Source of the DNA: Levilactobacillus enshiensis
GTDB taxonomy: Bacteria; Bacillota; Bacilli; Lactobacillales; Lactobacillaceae
DNA length: 64,000 nucleotides
Direction: 5' to 3'
Assembly: GCF_007115095.1 (NCBI RefSeq)
Contig: NZ_SULH01000014.1
Coordinates: 41,615 to 105,614, forward strand
Made by a program: the position numbers and the translations under genes
Part shown: positions 35,535-45,600 of the stretch, one piece after another
Layout of the letters: every line of letters starts with the position of its first letter
Numbering within the stretch: the first letter of the stretch is position 1
Notes under the pieces: generated by a model
Told to the model about the DNA's origin: nothing
Databases searched by the model: none
The model's input: only the letters and a program-made list of their open reading frames with translations

Positions 35535-36992
35535 GTGAATGTGAATTACATGCTCATCCTGGAAATCATTGTGGTGGTCAACTCGGCCTTGGCCTTTGTG
35601 ACGGTTTTCCGGGAGAAACGAGATATCGCGGCGACGTGGGCGTGGATGTTGGTGTTGGTACTCTTACCGATTGTTGGGTTTATCGCCTATGCCTTCATCG
35701 GCCGAAAATTGCCAAAGGGCCGGATGTTTCGTTTGCAACGCCAGGTCGCGGTTCAACTCGATGAGCGCTTATCACAGCAACGCGAAGCAATTGGGACGCA
35801 GATTATGCCAGCCGATCAAATCAGCCACTCAGTGATCAACATGGTCAATATGTTTATGGAAACGGACCATGCTTTCTTGGCCCGGAAGAACCGGGTACGC
35901 GTGATTACAGATGGCCATGACCTGTTTCACTTGATGATGGAAGACATTGAACGGGCCCACTCCAGTATTCATATTGAATTTTACACCTTTTACAACGACC
36001 AGATAGGAAATGACATCTTGGATCTGTTGGTAAAGAAGGCACGAACGGGTGTTGAAGTGCGGGTTATCTACGATCCATGGGGCTCCATGGGGACGTGGAA
36101 AAAGTTCTTTAAGCCGTTGATGGACGTTGGTGGCCACGTAGAACCCTTCCTGGGCACGCGTTCGGCGGTCATTGACTTTCGGCTAAACTTCCGTGATCAC
36201 AGAAAGATCGTGACCATTGACGGTCAGATTGGGTACGTCGGTGGCTTTAACATCGGGGACCAATACTTGGGACGTAAGGAAAAATTTGGCTATTGGCGCG
36301 ACACACATTTACGAATCGTCGGGTCGGGAGTCTTCTCACTTCAGGCACGGTTCATGTTGGACTGGAACGCAACGGATCGCGATCACCCGTTTAAGGATGA
36401 CCAGATCGAACATCGTTACTTCCCACTGACCAAGGTTAAGGGCGAAACGAGTCTGCAGATTGTGTCGAGTGGGCCAGATTCTGACTTGCAACAGATTAAG
36501 ATGGGGTATATGCGCTTGATTCAGACCGCCGAAAAACGGTTGTGGATTCAGACGCCTTACCTGATACCGGACGATAGTGTGCTAGACTCACTGCGGATTG
36601 CGGCCATGGCTGGCATTGATGTCCGCATCATGATTCCGGATAAGCCAGACCACGCGTTCGTTTACCGGGCAACGCAATACTATGCGCGGCAGTTAGCGGA
36701 CGATGGCGTTAAGATTTACTTCTATCATAACGGGTTTATCCATGCCAAAACGATGGTCGTGGACGGCAAGATTGCCTCAGTGGGGTCGGCCAACATGGAT
36801 TACCGGAGCTTCAAGCTAAACTTCGAAATCAACGCGTTCATCTATGATTCAGAGATTGCTAAGCAACTCGAAGAGATCTATGAAGCGGACATGCGGCATA
36901 GCGAACTGATTACGCCGGAGAAGTTTAGAGAACAGTCAACGTATTTGAAATTTAAGCAAACGGCATCACGGTTGTTATCACCAATTCTTTAA
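35535..36992 (+). CDS. cls: Cardiolipin synthase
   Basis: This 485-residue membrane enzyme joins two phosphatidylglycerol molecules to cardiolipin. Two N-terminal hydrophobic segments (MLILEIIVVVNSALAFVTVF; MLVLVLLPIVGFIAYAFIG) precede two phospholipase D domains with HxK(x)4D motifs: HRKIVTIDGQIGYVGGFNIGDQY near residue 220 and HAKTMVVDGKIASVGSANMDYRSF near residue 400. The GTG at 35535 follows GAGGAGG and is preferred to an ATG 33 bases upstream. A strong terminator follows. Confidence 0.94.
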   Translation: MNVNYMLILEIIVVVNSALAFVTVFREKRDIAATWAWMLVLVLLPIVGFIAYAFIGRKLPKGRMFRLQRQVAVQLDERLSQQREAIGTQIMPADQISHSVINMVNMFMETDHAFLARKNRVRVITDGHDLFHLMMEDIERAHSSIHIEFYTFYNDQIGNDILDLLVKKARTGVEVRVIYDPWGSMGTWKKFFKPLMDVGGHVEPFLGTRSAVIDFRLNFRDHRKIVTIDGQIGYVGGFNIGDQYLGRKEKFGYWRDTHLRIVGSGVFSLQARFMLDWNATDRDHPFKDDQIEHRYFPLTKVKGETSLQIVSSGPDSDLQQIKMGYMRLIQTAEKRLWIQTPYLIPDDSVLDSLRIAAMAGIDVRIMIPDKPDHAFVYRATQYYARQLADDGVKIYFYHNGFIHAKTMVVDGKIASVGSANMDYRSFKLNFEINAFIYDSEIAKQLEEIYEADMRHSELITPEKFREQSTYLKFKQTASRLLSPIL

Positions 36993-36995
36993 CGG

Positions 36996-37040
36996 AACAG
37001 ACTTTCTGTATGTGTATGTACAGAAGGTCTGTTATTTTTT
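36996..37040 (+). terminator. Terminator after cls
   Basis: AACAGAC-T-TTCTGTA and TACAGAA-G-GTCTGTT pair around TGTGTATG, followed by ATTTTTT. Confidence 0.9.
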
Positions 37041-37046
37041 AGTTGG

Positions 37047-37098
37047 TTGCTTTAATCAACTATGTCGGTATAATAACGGTAGACAGTAAACGCTTTCT
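37047..37098 (+). promoter_or_regulatory. Promoter and cre-like site of the AraC gene
   Basis: TTGCTT (37047-37052), 16 bases, TATAAT (37069-37074). AGTAAACGCTTTCT (37085-37098) matches the CcpA cre consensus at all but its outermost two positions and lies just after the -10, suggesting carbon catabolite repression. Confidence 0.55.
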
Positions 37099-37144
37099 TT
37101 CCTAAGAATAGTGCGATTTCATATTTGATGTTAGGGGGATTATC

Positions 37145-38053
37145 ATGAAAACCTTTGTTCCAATTCCAGTAATCGATTCAAGTTTATATCTGTTTGGTGG
37201 GCACATGCGGACGGTTCCCGGTGGTTGGCAATTTTTTGAACAAAAACACCAGGCCTTTGAGTTGATGTGTGTTATCAATGGCCACCAGACGACTGAGATA
37301 AAAGGGGTCGCTTCATACGATTATGGTCCGGGTGATGTCATGATTATTTCACCGGGAACACTACATACTAATAAAAATTCGAGTGATGATGAATCGATGA
37401 CATATATTTGTTTTCACTTTAATATTGAGAGTTTGGAGCTAAAGTCGGAGATGATCAGAAACATTGTTAATGCGGTGATTCCGGCTGAACAACCAATTGC
37501 CCAGTCGGCAAGTAAAGCAGCTAAGACAATTGTGCAGTACAGTGCAGATCATCATCTGAGTAAAGAACAGTCTAACTTAAAAATTCAAATTGCATTGTTG
37601 GAATTTTTCTTTTCGTTAACGGAGGAATTGAAAAAGTATCTCAAACCGAAAGGAACGAATAAATATACTGAAAGTGAGGCTAAAACAAGCCGGTTAATTG
37701 TGACGTTAATTAAACGCCGAATTGATCGTAAAGAAGTACCAGTCTTTTCGTTTAGTGATATTTGCCAAAAAGTTGGAATTAGCAGCGGTTATGGGCATAG
37801 AACGTTTAAAAAAGTCTATGGTATAACACCATTACACTACATTGAAAGTCAAAAATATAATAAGGCAAAACTTTTGCTTGGGACGCCTGAATATTCGATT
37901 GAGGATGTTTCGTACTTAATGGGGGCTAGCAGCATATCTAATTTTAGTAAACAGTTCAAGAAGTGGTCAGGAATTACACCAAGCAAGTATCAACGACAGA
38001 TGAAGCAAAAGCGACGCGTACGAACGACTAAAGAAAGTGGCTATTTTGAATAA
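37145..38053 (+). CDS. AraC-family transcriptional regulator of the xylosidase locus
   Basis: The 302-residue protein has an N-terminal cupin sugar-sensing domain (about residues 25-100, with FELMCVINGHQTTEIKG and GPGDVMIISPGTLHTN). The C-terminal AraC double helix-turn-helix covers about residues 200-290 (FSDICQKVGISSGYGHRTFKKVYGITPLHYIESQKYNKAKLLL ... ISNFSKQFKKWSGITPSKYQ). The gene is visibly richer in A and T than its neighbours, which may point to later acquisition. It lies 512 bases before the GH43 xylosidase and is its most likely regulator. Confidence 0.85.
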   Translation: MKTFVPIPVIDSSLYLFGGHMRTVPGGWQFFEQKHQAFELMCVINGHQTTEIKGVASYDYGPGDVMIISPGTLHTNKNSSDDESMTYICFHFNIESLELKSEMIRNIVNAVIPAEQPIAQSASKAAKTIVQYSADHHLSKEQSNLKIQIALLEFFFSLTEELKKYLKPKGTNKYTESEAKTSRLIVTLIKRRIDRKEVPVFSFSDICQKVGISSGYGHRTFKKVYGITPLHYIESQKYNKAKLLLGTPEYSIEDVSYLMGASSISNFSKQFKKWSGITPSKYQRQMKQKRRVRTTKESGYFE

Positions 38054-38565
38054 TCTAAGTCAGAAAAGACGCACCGATTTTAGGTTGAAGAAGATTATTT
38101 GTGAGTGGGAGCAAGGTTACAAATTAACCAAAAACAGTCATGAAAGAAGATGGTTGTTGAACGTGAAAACGATTACAATTTAAACAAAGTTAGCTAACTT
38201 GATGGTTTTTGATAATACTGGTAGGCCAACAGTATCATTACTTTTCAATACTTTAGTATTAAAGAGTATCAAATAATTTTATCAAAAATGTAGTCACTAA
38301 TCTGATAAATTTGATACCCAAAGAAAAGTCATAAATGAAATATCCGTTAGAAAAATGGGTATTTAACAATGATTTTAGTATGTAAAATGTGCTGTTTGAT
38401 ATCGTGATGAAAATGAATTGGATGCAGATGATTTAGTAGAAATTAGAAACAACAATTGCCATATTGTCGTGCCGAAATATTTAGTGGAAATGGCAGTCCT
38501 ATAAGACCATTTGATCTTCTACATGTAACTTAGCCAATTCATAGAACAAATGAAAGGAAGATTCT
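38054..38565. other. Regulatory region between the AraC gene and xynB
   Basis: It is gene-free and AT-rich. It contains a perfect cre (38164-38177), an imperfect inverted repeat with ATACTG/CAGTAT arms (about 38211-38236), the palindrome AATACTTTAGTATT (38247-38260) and a degenerate stretch near 38460 that resembles the 3' motif of the dispersed repeats. No unambiguous promoter was identified, but one for xynB must lie here. Confidence 0.6.
38164..38177 (+). promoter_or_regulatory. cre site (CcpA binding)
   Basis: TGAAAACGATTACA fits the cre consensus TGNAANCGNWWNCA at every position. Its place between the AraC gene and the xylosidase predicts glucose repression of xyloside use. Confidence 0.75.
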
Positions 38566-40188
38566 ATGAAGATAAAAAACCCCGTGCTGCCAGGGTTTAA
38601 TGCAGATCCAAGTATAATTCGGGTGGGTGATACATACTATATCGCTAACTCAACGTTTGAATGGTTTCCCGGCGTTAGGCTACACGAGTCTAAAGACTTG
38701 GTTCACTGGAATCAGCTTCCAGCGCCGTTAACGACCAAGAAGTTATTAGACATGCGCGGAGACCCAGCTTCCGGTGGGATTTGGGCACCAGATCTGAGTT
38801 ACGCTGACGGCAAATTCTGGTTGATCTACACCGACGTCAAGATTACCGACGGTCCATTCAAGGACATGACCAACTACCTGACGACGGCGACCGATATTCA
38901 CGGCCCATGGACTGACCCGATTAAGGTCAACGGGGTCGGCTTCGATGCCTCCCTGTTCCATGACAAGAACGGTCGCAAGTACCTAGTTCAACAGACCTGG
39001 GATCACCGTGAATACCACCACCCATTCAATGGTATCACGTTGACTGAATTTGATACGGCTACCATGAAGCTGAAGCCAGAAACTGCGCGGAACATTTACA
39101 ACGGCGATGACGTTAAATTGGTTGAAGGGCCACATCTGTACCAAATCAACGGCTACTACTACCTGTTTGCTGCTGAAGGTGGGACTGTCTTTACCCACCA
39201 AGAAGTCGTTGCTCGTTCTAAGACGCTGGATGAACTTTCATTTGAAAGCGAACCAGATGGCCCATTCATCACCAACTTAGACACGCCAGACTTCTACTTA
39301 CAGAAGCAAGGACATGGTGCCTTAACTGACACACCAGGTGGCGAATGGTACTACGCTTCACTAGTTGCCCGTCCATGGAACCATGAGAACGAATCTAGTC
39401 ATGATCCTCGCGGCTGGAGCACGCTTGGCCGTGAAACTTCCATTCAAAAGGTTGAATGGGATGATGAAGGCTGGCCACGGGTTGTCGGTGGTCACGGTGG
39501 CCAAGTTGAAGTTGAAGCACCAAAGGACGCTATCTTGACCGACGCTCCTAAAGATCACTCACAACATGACGAGTTCGACAAGCCAGAACTCGACCTGAAC
39601 TGGAACACGTTGCGGCAACCATTTACCAAGAAATTGGGGACGGTTGGCAACGGCGAGTTGAAGTTAGTGGGGCAACAATCCTTATCCAGCACGTTTGACG
39701 TTTCCTTTGTCGCACGGCGTTGGCAAGCCTTCAACTTTGATGCTGAAACGAAAGTTAAGTTCGACCCATTCAGTTACCAACAAATGGCTGGATTGGCTAA
39801 CTTCTACAATGACAAGCACTATTCCTGGATCTTCATCACCAACGATGAAAAGAAGGGTCGTGTGATTGAAGTTGCCCAAAACGACAACAATAATTACACG
39901 TCATTCTTGAAGGATAACGCCATTCAGATTCCAGAAGGTACGGAATACGTTTGGTTCAAGGTTAAGGCACGTAAAGAATCTTACACGTACCAGTACTCCT
40001 TTGATGGCAAAACTTGGGAAACAGTCCCAGTAGAATTGGATGCAGCCATTTTGTCCGATGACTACGTTCTTCAAACATCCGGTGGCTTCTTCACTGGCGC
40101 CTTCGTTGGCCTTGCAGCGGTCGACTACGCCGGTTACGAACAAGTTGCGACGTTTGACCACTTCGACTACCAAGAATTACCAGATTAA
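38566..40188 (+). CDS. xynB: Beta-xylosidase, glycoside hydrolase family 43
   Basis: This 540-residue enzyme removes xylose from xylo-oligosaccharides in the cytoplasm (no signal peptide). The five-bladed propeller carries the catalytic triad: Asp in PGFNADPSIIR (base), Asp in GVGFDASLFHD (pKa modulator) and Glu in VKLVEGPHLY (acid). The C-terminal beta-sandwich (about residues 330-535) is the GH43 C2 domain. Codon use is strongly biased toward preferred C-ending codons, as in highly expressed genes. AAAGGAAG precedes the ATG. No sugar transporter is adjacent; a truncated one lies at 50741. Confidence 0.94.
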   Translation: MKIKNPVLPGFNADPSIIRVGDTYYIANSTFEWFPGVRLHESKDLVHWNQLPAPLTTKKLLDMRGDPASGGIWAPDLSYADGKFWLIYTDVKITDGPFKDMTNYLTTATDIHGPWTDPIKVNGVGFDASLFHDKNGRKYLVQQTWDHREYHHPFNGITLTEFDTATMKLKPETARNIYNGDDVKLVEGPHLYQINGYYYLFAAEGGTVFTHQEVVARSKTLDELSFESEPDGPFITNLDTPDFYLQKQGHGALTDTPGGEWYYASLVARPWNHENESSHDPRGWSTLGRETSIQKVEWDDEGWPRVVGGHGGQVEVEAPKDAILTDAPKDHSQHDEFDKPELDLNWNTLRQPFTKKLGTVGNGELKLVGQQSLSSTFDVSFVARRWQAFNFDAETKVKFDPFSYQQMAGLANFYNDKHYSWIFITNDEKKGRVIEVAQNDNNNYTSFLKDNAIQIPEGTEYVWFKVKARKESYTYQYSFDGKTWETVPVELDAAILSDDYVLQTSGGFFTGAFVGLAAVDYAGYEQVATFDHFDYQELPD

Positions 40189-40635
40189 GCAGTGAAATTG
40201 TCGTTTAGCTGGCGTCTAACTATCGTGTGCAAAATGATTGGCACGCCCCACCGCCGGGTGTATGATGGTGGCGCTAAAGGTGATTGGCCCAACAGCTGAC
40301 CGGATTGAGGCCGGAGATTTCCGGTCGGTCAGCTGAACCGATGCTAACGGCAGACTAGTATGTATGTGTGAAGGGCCTCCAGCGATGGGGGCTCTTTTAG
40401 TTTGGCGATTTTTAACTGACAGACGACTTTTAGAACCGAAATTTTGCGCAGCTGTTCGGCGGCAATTTCAGGAAGGGTTTTCTGATAGTAGCAAGGCCGC
40501 TCAGAAAAGACATTCGCAGACCGCTGCAATCGTTTCACCCCATCATTGGTCCACTAATGCCGGCAACTTCGCCTTGGGCCGGTCTTCGTGCTATGATACA
40601 CTGAAGGTAAATTACGAGGAAGCAGGGGAGTTGAA
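40189..40635. other. Gene-free stretch after xynB with a long hairpin and a terminator
   Basis: CAGCTGACCG (40293-40302) pairs perfectly with CGGTCAGCTG (40326-40335), with CCGG/CCGG pairing inside, but no T run follows. A second hairpin (AGGGCCTCC with GGGGGCTCT, about 40371-40399) ends in TTTT and is probably the xynB terminator. An open frame at 40364-40639 overlaps it and lacks a ribosome binding site. Confidence 0.6.
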
Positions 40636-42465
40636 ATGAAGCATAGAGGGATGTTTTGGGGGCTATTGGGGCTCATGACGCTGCTAGTGACCATCGCGTT
40701 TAGCCAGCCCATAGTGGCCGCTGCGGACTATACGATTGATCCGTATCAGATGCACATTGCGGTGTTGAAAAATGGGGATGCCAACGTGACGCAGACCATG
40801 ACCTATCGGTTTGATGACGACTATCATGGTGTCTACAATAATCAGGATCTGCGGGGCATTAAGGGTGGTCAGCTAACCGGTGTTGCGACAGCATTTAATG
40901 GTGGCAAATTGACTGCCGCACAGCAGTCGACGGCCCATACGGATAATACCTACCAAGTTAACTATGCTGACCAAAATGCTAAGGTGAAGCTCTACCACCG
41001 TGCAAGTGATGGGGATAAGCTAAAGGTGGTTTACCACTACCATTTGCAAGGGGTTATCACCAATTATCGGGATACAGCCGAATTAAATTGGCGGGTGATC
41101 GGGTCCAACTGGGACGTTGACTTGGAGAACGTCAAGGTAGTTATTCAGTTGCCGGCGACACGCGTCAAGCAGCTGCAGGCGTGGACGCACGGTTCCTTAT
41201 CTGGCTATACCAAAGTCGATAAGACACGGGGGCGCGTGACGATGAGCCTCGCGGAGAATCCGTCCGGATCGTTTGTGGAAAGTCATCTGCTCTTTCCGAC
41301 CAGTGTGACGGCTGCGAACACGAACGTCAAGGATGAAAAACGCAAGGCAACCGTGCAAAAGCAAGAGGCCAATCTGGCGGAACAGGCGAATGCCAAGCGA
41401 AAACAGAAGCAACAACGGGCTTACGGTGGCTTTTTCGCATTCGTTGCCGTTATCGTTGTCTTGGGCCTAGGGTTCTGGTGGTGGCTGTGGCGTCATCCAG
41501 CCAATCGCTACCCGCACCCCATTCCGGCTAACCACTTCTTTGACGTGCCCAGTGTGTCCCCAGCGTTGGCGGAGTCGCTGGTTGATTTTAAGTCGCCCAA
41601 CACCGACGCCTTGTCTGGTGAGATTTTAATGGCCGTCAGCAAGCATGAAATTGCGATGGAACCGGTTAAGGACGGGCGCCATCAGACTTTTAAATTGACC
41701 AAACTCGTGCCAGTCGTTGCCAACTCCTTCCTCCAAAAATGCTTCACGCGAGTCGCTGAGGATGATAGCTTTACCCTGTTGGAGCTGCAAAAGTATGGTA
41801 AACGTGATAAAAAGGGCCGGTTGAGCAAATGGTTCCACACGTGGCAAGAACAAGTCAATGACCTGGCTGAGCCCTATCAGGACGCGGGGAATATTAAACT
41901 GCGGCAACGGACGATGCTGGGGACAGTCGGCTTAACCGCTTTGATCAGCATTGCCATTGGGATCAGCTGGACGTTAACGCCAGTCCTCAGTACGGGCACG
42001 ACAATCGTTGGTTTACTGGCAATGGTGGTGCTGTGGATCTACACGGTGCGACGCTACCAGCACACGGATCGTAACAACGAGGCCGGCCTCATTCAAATCA
42101 ATGAAATCGGTGGTTTTAGGCGGATGCTCAAGGATATCGGTCATTTCAATACGGCTGAGATTGGAGACCTGATTCTCTGGGAACAGATTCTCCCTTATGC
42201 CGCGGCATTTGGTCTGGCCCAGAAGGTTGCTAATAAATTGGCCGTCGATTTCAGTGCGGATGCGTTGACCGATAATTTTGTCGTCTTCTACCCGATCTTC
42301 TATGCAACGGACTTTAGCGGTTCAATTGGGAACGCGCTTAATGATAGTATTTCCAGCGCCATTCAGACATCTACAGCGGCCAGTTCCAGCTCAGGTGGTT
42401 CTGGTGGCTTCTCCGGTGGCAGTTCTGGTGGTTTCGGTGGTGGCTCGGGCGGAGGGGCCTTCTAA
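40636..42465 (+). CDS. DUF2207-domain membrane protein with Gly/Ser tail
   Basis: The 609-residue protein has a signal peptide (FWGLLGLMTLLVTIAFSQPIVAAA) and an extracellular DUF2207 domain (about residues 30-230; DYTIDPYQMHIAVLKNGDANVTQTMTYRF). A coiled, basic linker and membrane segments near residues 266-286 and 433-470 follow. A cytoplasmic domain comes next, and the protein ends in SSSGGSGGFSGGSSGGFGGGSGGGAF. This layout is diagnostic of the family, whose role is unknown though linked to the envelope. The ATG follows AGGGGAG. Confidence 0.9.
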   Translation: MKHRGMFWGLLGLMTLLVTIAFSQPIVAAADYTIDPYQMHIAVLKNGDANVTQTMTYRFDDDYHGVYNNQDLRGIKGGQLTGVATAFNGGKLTAAQQSTAHTDNTYQVNYADQNAKVKLYHRASDGDKLKVVYHYHLQGVITNYRDTAELNWRVIGSNWDVDLENVKVVIQLPATRVKQLQAWTHGSLSGYTKVDKTRGRVTMSLAENPSGSFVESHLLFPTSVTAANTNVKDEKRKATVQKQEANLAEQANAKRKQKQQRAYGGFFAFVAVIVVLGLGFWWWLWRHPANRYPHPIPANHFFDVPSVSPALAESLVDFKSPNTDALSGEILMAVSKHEIAMEPVKDGRHQTFKLTKLVPVVANSFLQKCFTRVAEDDSFTLLELQKYGKRDKKGRLSKWFHTWQEQVNDLAEPYQDAGNIKLRQRTMLGTVGLTALISIAIGISWTLTPVLSTGTTIVGLLAMVVLWIYTVRRYQHTDRNNEAGLIQINEIGGFRRMLKDIGHFNTAEIGDLILWEQILPYAAAFGLAQKVANKLAVDFSADALTDNFVVFYPIFYATDFSGSIGNALNDSISSAIQTSTAASSSSGGSGGFSGGSSGGFGGGSGGGAF

Positions 42466-42493
42466 AGAACGGGATTATTCCTAGATTTAGGTA

Positions 42494-42533
42494 AAGCGAG
42501 TGGCGATGTTTCAAGTCGTTACTCGCTTTTTAA
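42494..42533 (+). terminator. Terminator after the DUF2207 gene
   Basis: AAGCGAGT and ACTCGCTT pair, with CGA/TCG further in, followed by TTTAA. Confidence 0.75.
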
Positions 42534-42552
42534 ATGCTAATGCGGGTACGCC

Positions 42553-42568
42553 TGTTTCACGTGGAACA
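42553..42568. promoter_or_regulatory. parS: parS site (ParB/Spo0J binding)
   Basis: TGTTTCACGTGGAACA is, on the opposite strand, TGTTCCACGTGAAACA, which fits TGTTNCACGTGAAACA. It lies between genes, about 31 kb to the right of oriC, the third such site in the window. Confidence 0.88.
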
Positions 42569-42680
42569 TTATTTTTACGTATAGTCTGACTGGAATCATT
42601 GACACAGTCGCGGCTGCCCGGTAAATTGGGTAACAGGTGGTCTCAGAACCAATTGCACGTCAATAATGGGGGAAATAATT

Positions 42681-45600
42681 ATGGAAATCGCACACCGCCG
42701 CTGGCCATTGTGGGTATTGTATACCTTGGCCTTTGCGGTGATCGCAGCGTTGAGCTTTGGCGTATTTGGCTTGGCGAATCGTACACTGATTTGGAATATG
42801 GACGGGGTCACACAGCACTATCCGGTGATGTTGGAATTGCATCGACTGTTGGCTAAGTCCGGCCTTGCCGGCGTCACCGGGTGGTCGTGGACGTTTGGCT
42901 TGGGGGCCGATAAGTTAACCACGTTAGCCTATTACGTGTTGGGGGACCCATTTGCCTACGTGCTAGCCCTGTTCCCTGTTCGCCTGATGGCAACTGGCTA
43001 CGGCGTCTTTATTGTCTTACGGCTGTACGTGACGGGCTTGGCGTTTCTGGCGTTGGCCCACCGCTATGCCTTCCGTCCGGGGAGCCAACTGTTGGGGGCC
43101 GTGACGTACGCCTTTACGGGGTATTCGCTGATGATTGGCGTTCATCACCCGTTCTTTTTGCTACCGATGATCTGGTTTCCCTTATTGCTAGTGGGTATCG
43201 ACCGAATTTTACGTGGTCACGGCTGGCAACTACTAGGTTGGGTGACCGGCCTGGCGATCCTGAGTAATTTTTACTTTGCTTACATATTAGGGTTAGGCAG
43301 TCTGATTTACGCGGTGATTCGCTTTTGGAGCCTGCAACAACAGGGGCGGTTGGCAGTTAAATGGCCCATTGCCCTGCGGCGCTTTCTGTTCGCGGCAATC
43401 AGCGGTATCTTGGTGGCGTGCGTGCTGCTATTGCCGTCATTGCTGATGATGTTGAAGTCGACGCGGGTCGGCACTATTTTTGCCAATGGCCTGTGGCTGT
43501 ATCCGGGGAGCTACTATCTAAAACTCCCCAATGCTATTCTGACGACCGGGAGCGAACCGACGTACTGGGCCGTCTTTGGGATGAGCGGTGTCACGTTCTT
43601 TGGTTGCGTCTACGTGCTACGGCATTGGCGGGAAAATCGGCCGTTGGCGGCAACACTCGTCCTCATGATTGGCGGGCTGTTGTTCCCGGCAGTCGCGGCA
43701 TTTTTCAACGTGCTGTCGACCCCATCTAATCGGTGGCTGTTGCTGGTGGCGGTTCCTTTTGGCCTCGCAACGATGGTGTTGGGTGACCATTTAAAGGTAT
43801 TAACTCAGCGGGACCGCTATTGGTTAGTGGGCAGCGCCATGGGCCTGTTGCTGGTCGTCTACGCCTGCAACGGCTTCATTTTCAGTAATCCGGAACGAGA
43901 TCTGGTCACGTATGGTCTGTTTTTAGTAACAACGGTGGTGATTCTCGGGAGTGCTCAGTGGCCGGTCCACACGACAATGGCACTGCTCGGTGTGGTTGTG
44001 GGGGCCAACCTAGTCAACAATGCATGGGGGTATTATGATCCGAATATGGGGTCACAAGCCACCGACCAGTTGCGACAGGGGGATGCGACCCGGTACATCC
44101 AAGACTATTTTGACGGTGCACAAACGGCGGTCCAACACCAATCAACCTTTTCACGGGTCAATACGGCCTATAACTTTAATCTCTTGCGAACGGTCGGCAA
44201 CAATATGACCATGAGCCACGGCTTGAATGGTGTCATGTCATACTTTTCGGTGCAAAATGGGTATGTGGGTCAGTTCAGTCGGGACCTGCAAAATGCACAG
44301 GTCGCGATGAATGCGCCGTTGGGGCAGGTCGATAACCGCACGGCGATGAATAATTTGCTGGGCGTCAAAACGATTTTTGCCCGCGAAGACCAAATCGCCA
44401 ATCACGCGGCGTTGCCGTATGGCTATCGTGCGGGAAAACGTGTGTACCCTGAAGAACCGGTCTATGGATTGTCAAATGGTACCGGCACGCAGTTGCTGAC
44501 GACGATGCTGAACTTCCCACTGGTCTACACGCAACCAACAACGATTAGCAGTGCGGCCTGGCATCGGCTGAGTGCGGTCGACCGGGAACGAAGCCTAACG
44601 CAAACGGCCGTTACAACAACACGGACTAACGTGCAACGCGCGCGTTATCAGTCACCAAAACACACGGTCCCTTATACAGTGACGGCCGATACGATTCCGG
44701 TGATCGACAGTACCAATAAGGTCATCCAGTATCGGTTGCAACAGGCAGTGACTGGGCAACAAAAGGGGCTGTCACAGAAACAATTGGAGAACTACGGCAG
44801 TACCATTAAGGTGCCCAAACTGACGGTCGATCAGAATGGTCTGATCAGTGATCAAGCAGTCCGGCAGTATGGGCCAATGGTGGCATTGGACCGGAATAAG
44901 GTAGCGTTACAGCGGGTGCTCACGACGAATCAACGAATCGTGAAGCAGACGACGCAGGCCAATCAACAGGGATTACGGCAGCTAGCGAGTGATGCGCAGG
45001 GCAATCCGATTAGCTATACGTTGACGCTGAAGCGACCGCGGCAGGCGCAGGGAACGGAACTGTACCTAGAGCTTGACGGGATTCAGGCCCAACGATTAAC
45101 GACACAGGATAAACAGACGGCCCAGGCGAATACGAGTGTGCTGGGGGGGACGCCGCTGTCGGCACTGACGCAGTTGAATACGTGGCGGTCGGCGGTGTTG
45201 AATCCTGATTTGGGTGATTACTGGTTAACGGTCAAGACGCGTAATCAGACCAAGACGTTCTCACAGTTTGGCGTCGACAACCTGTCTGACTACGAACCGA
45301 AGTCGCATGCGCTATTGAACCTGGGGTATTCGCAACAGGAGCGTGATACGGTCAGCGTGACGTTTAACGCGACGCATCAGATTAGATTTAAATCGGCAAA
45401 GTTGATTGCGATGCCATTTAATAAGTCCTATGATCGACAGGTTCACGCGGTCCAGAAGCGGGGCCTGCAACAGGCGCGGGTGCGTGACAATCGCGTGACG
45501 GGAACGTTGACGACGACCCGGCCAAGCGTGTTGACCACGTCCATTCCGTATTCTACGGGCTGGCGGCTGAAGGTCGATGGCCAACCGGTGAAGACGCAGG

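Noticed and set aside
38455..38480. Possible fourth copy of the dispersed repeat (GTGCCGAAAT)
   Set aside because: Only about ten bases match and no hairpin is present, so it is not counted as a copy.
40364..40639. 91-codon open frame before the DUF2207 gene
   Set aside because: It covers the xynB terminator hairpin and has no ribosome binding site.
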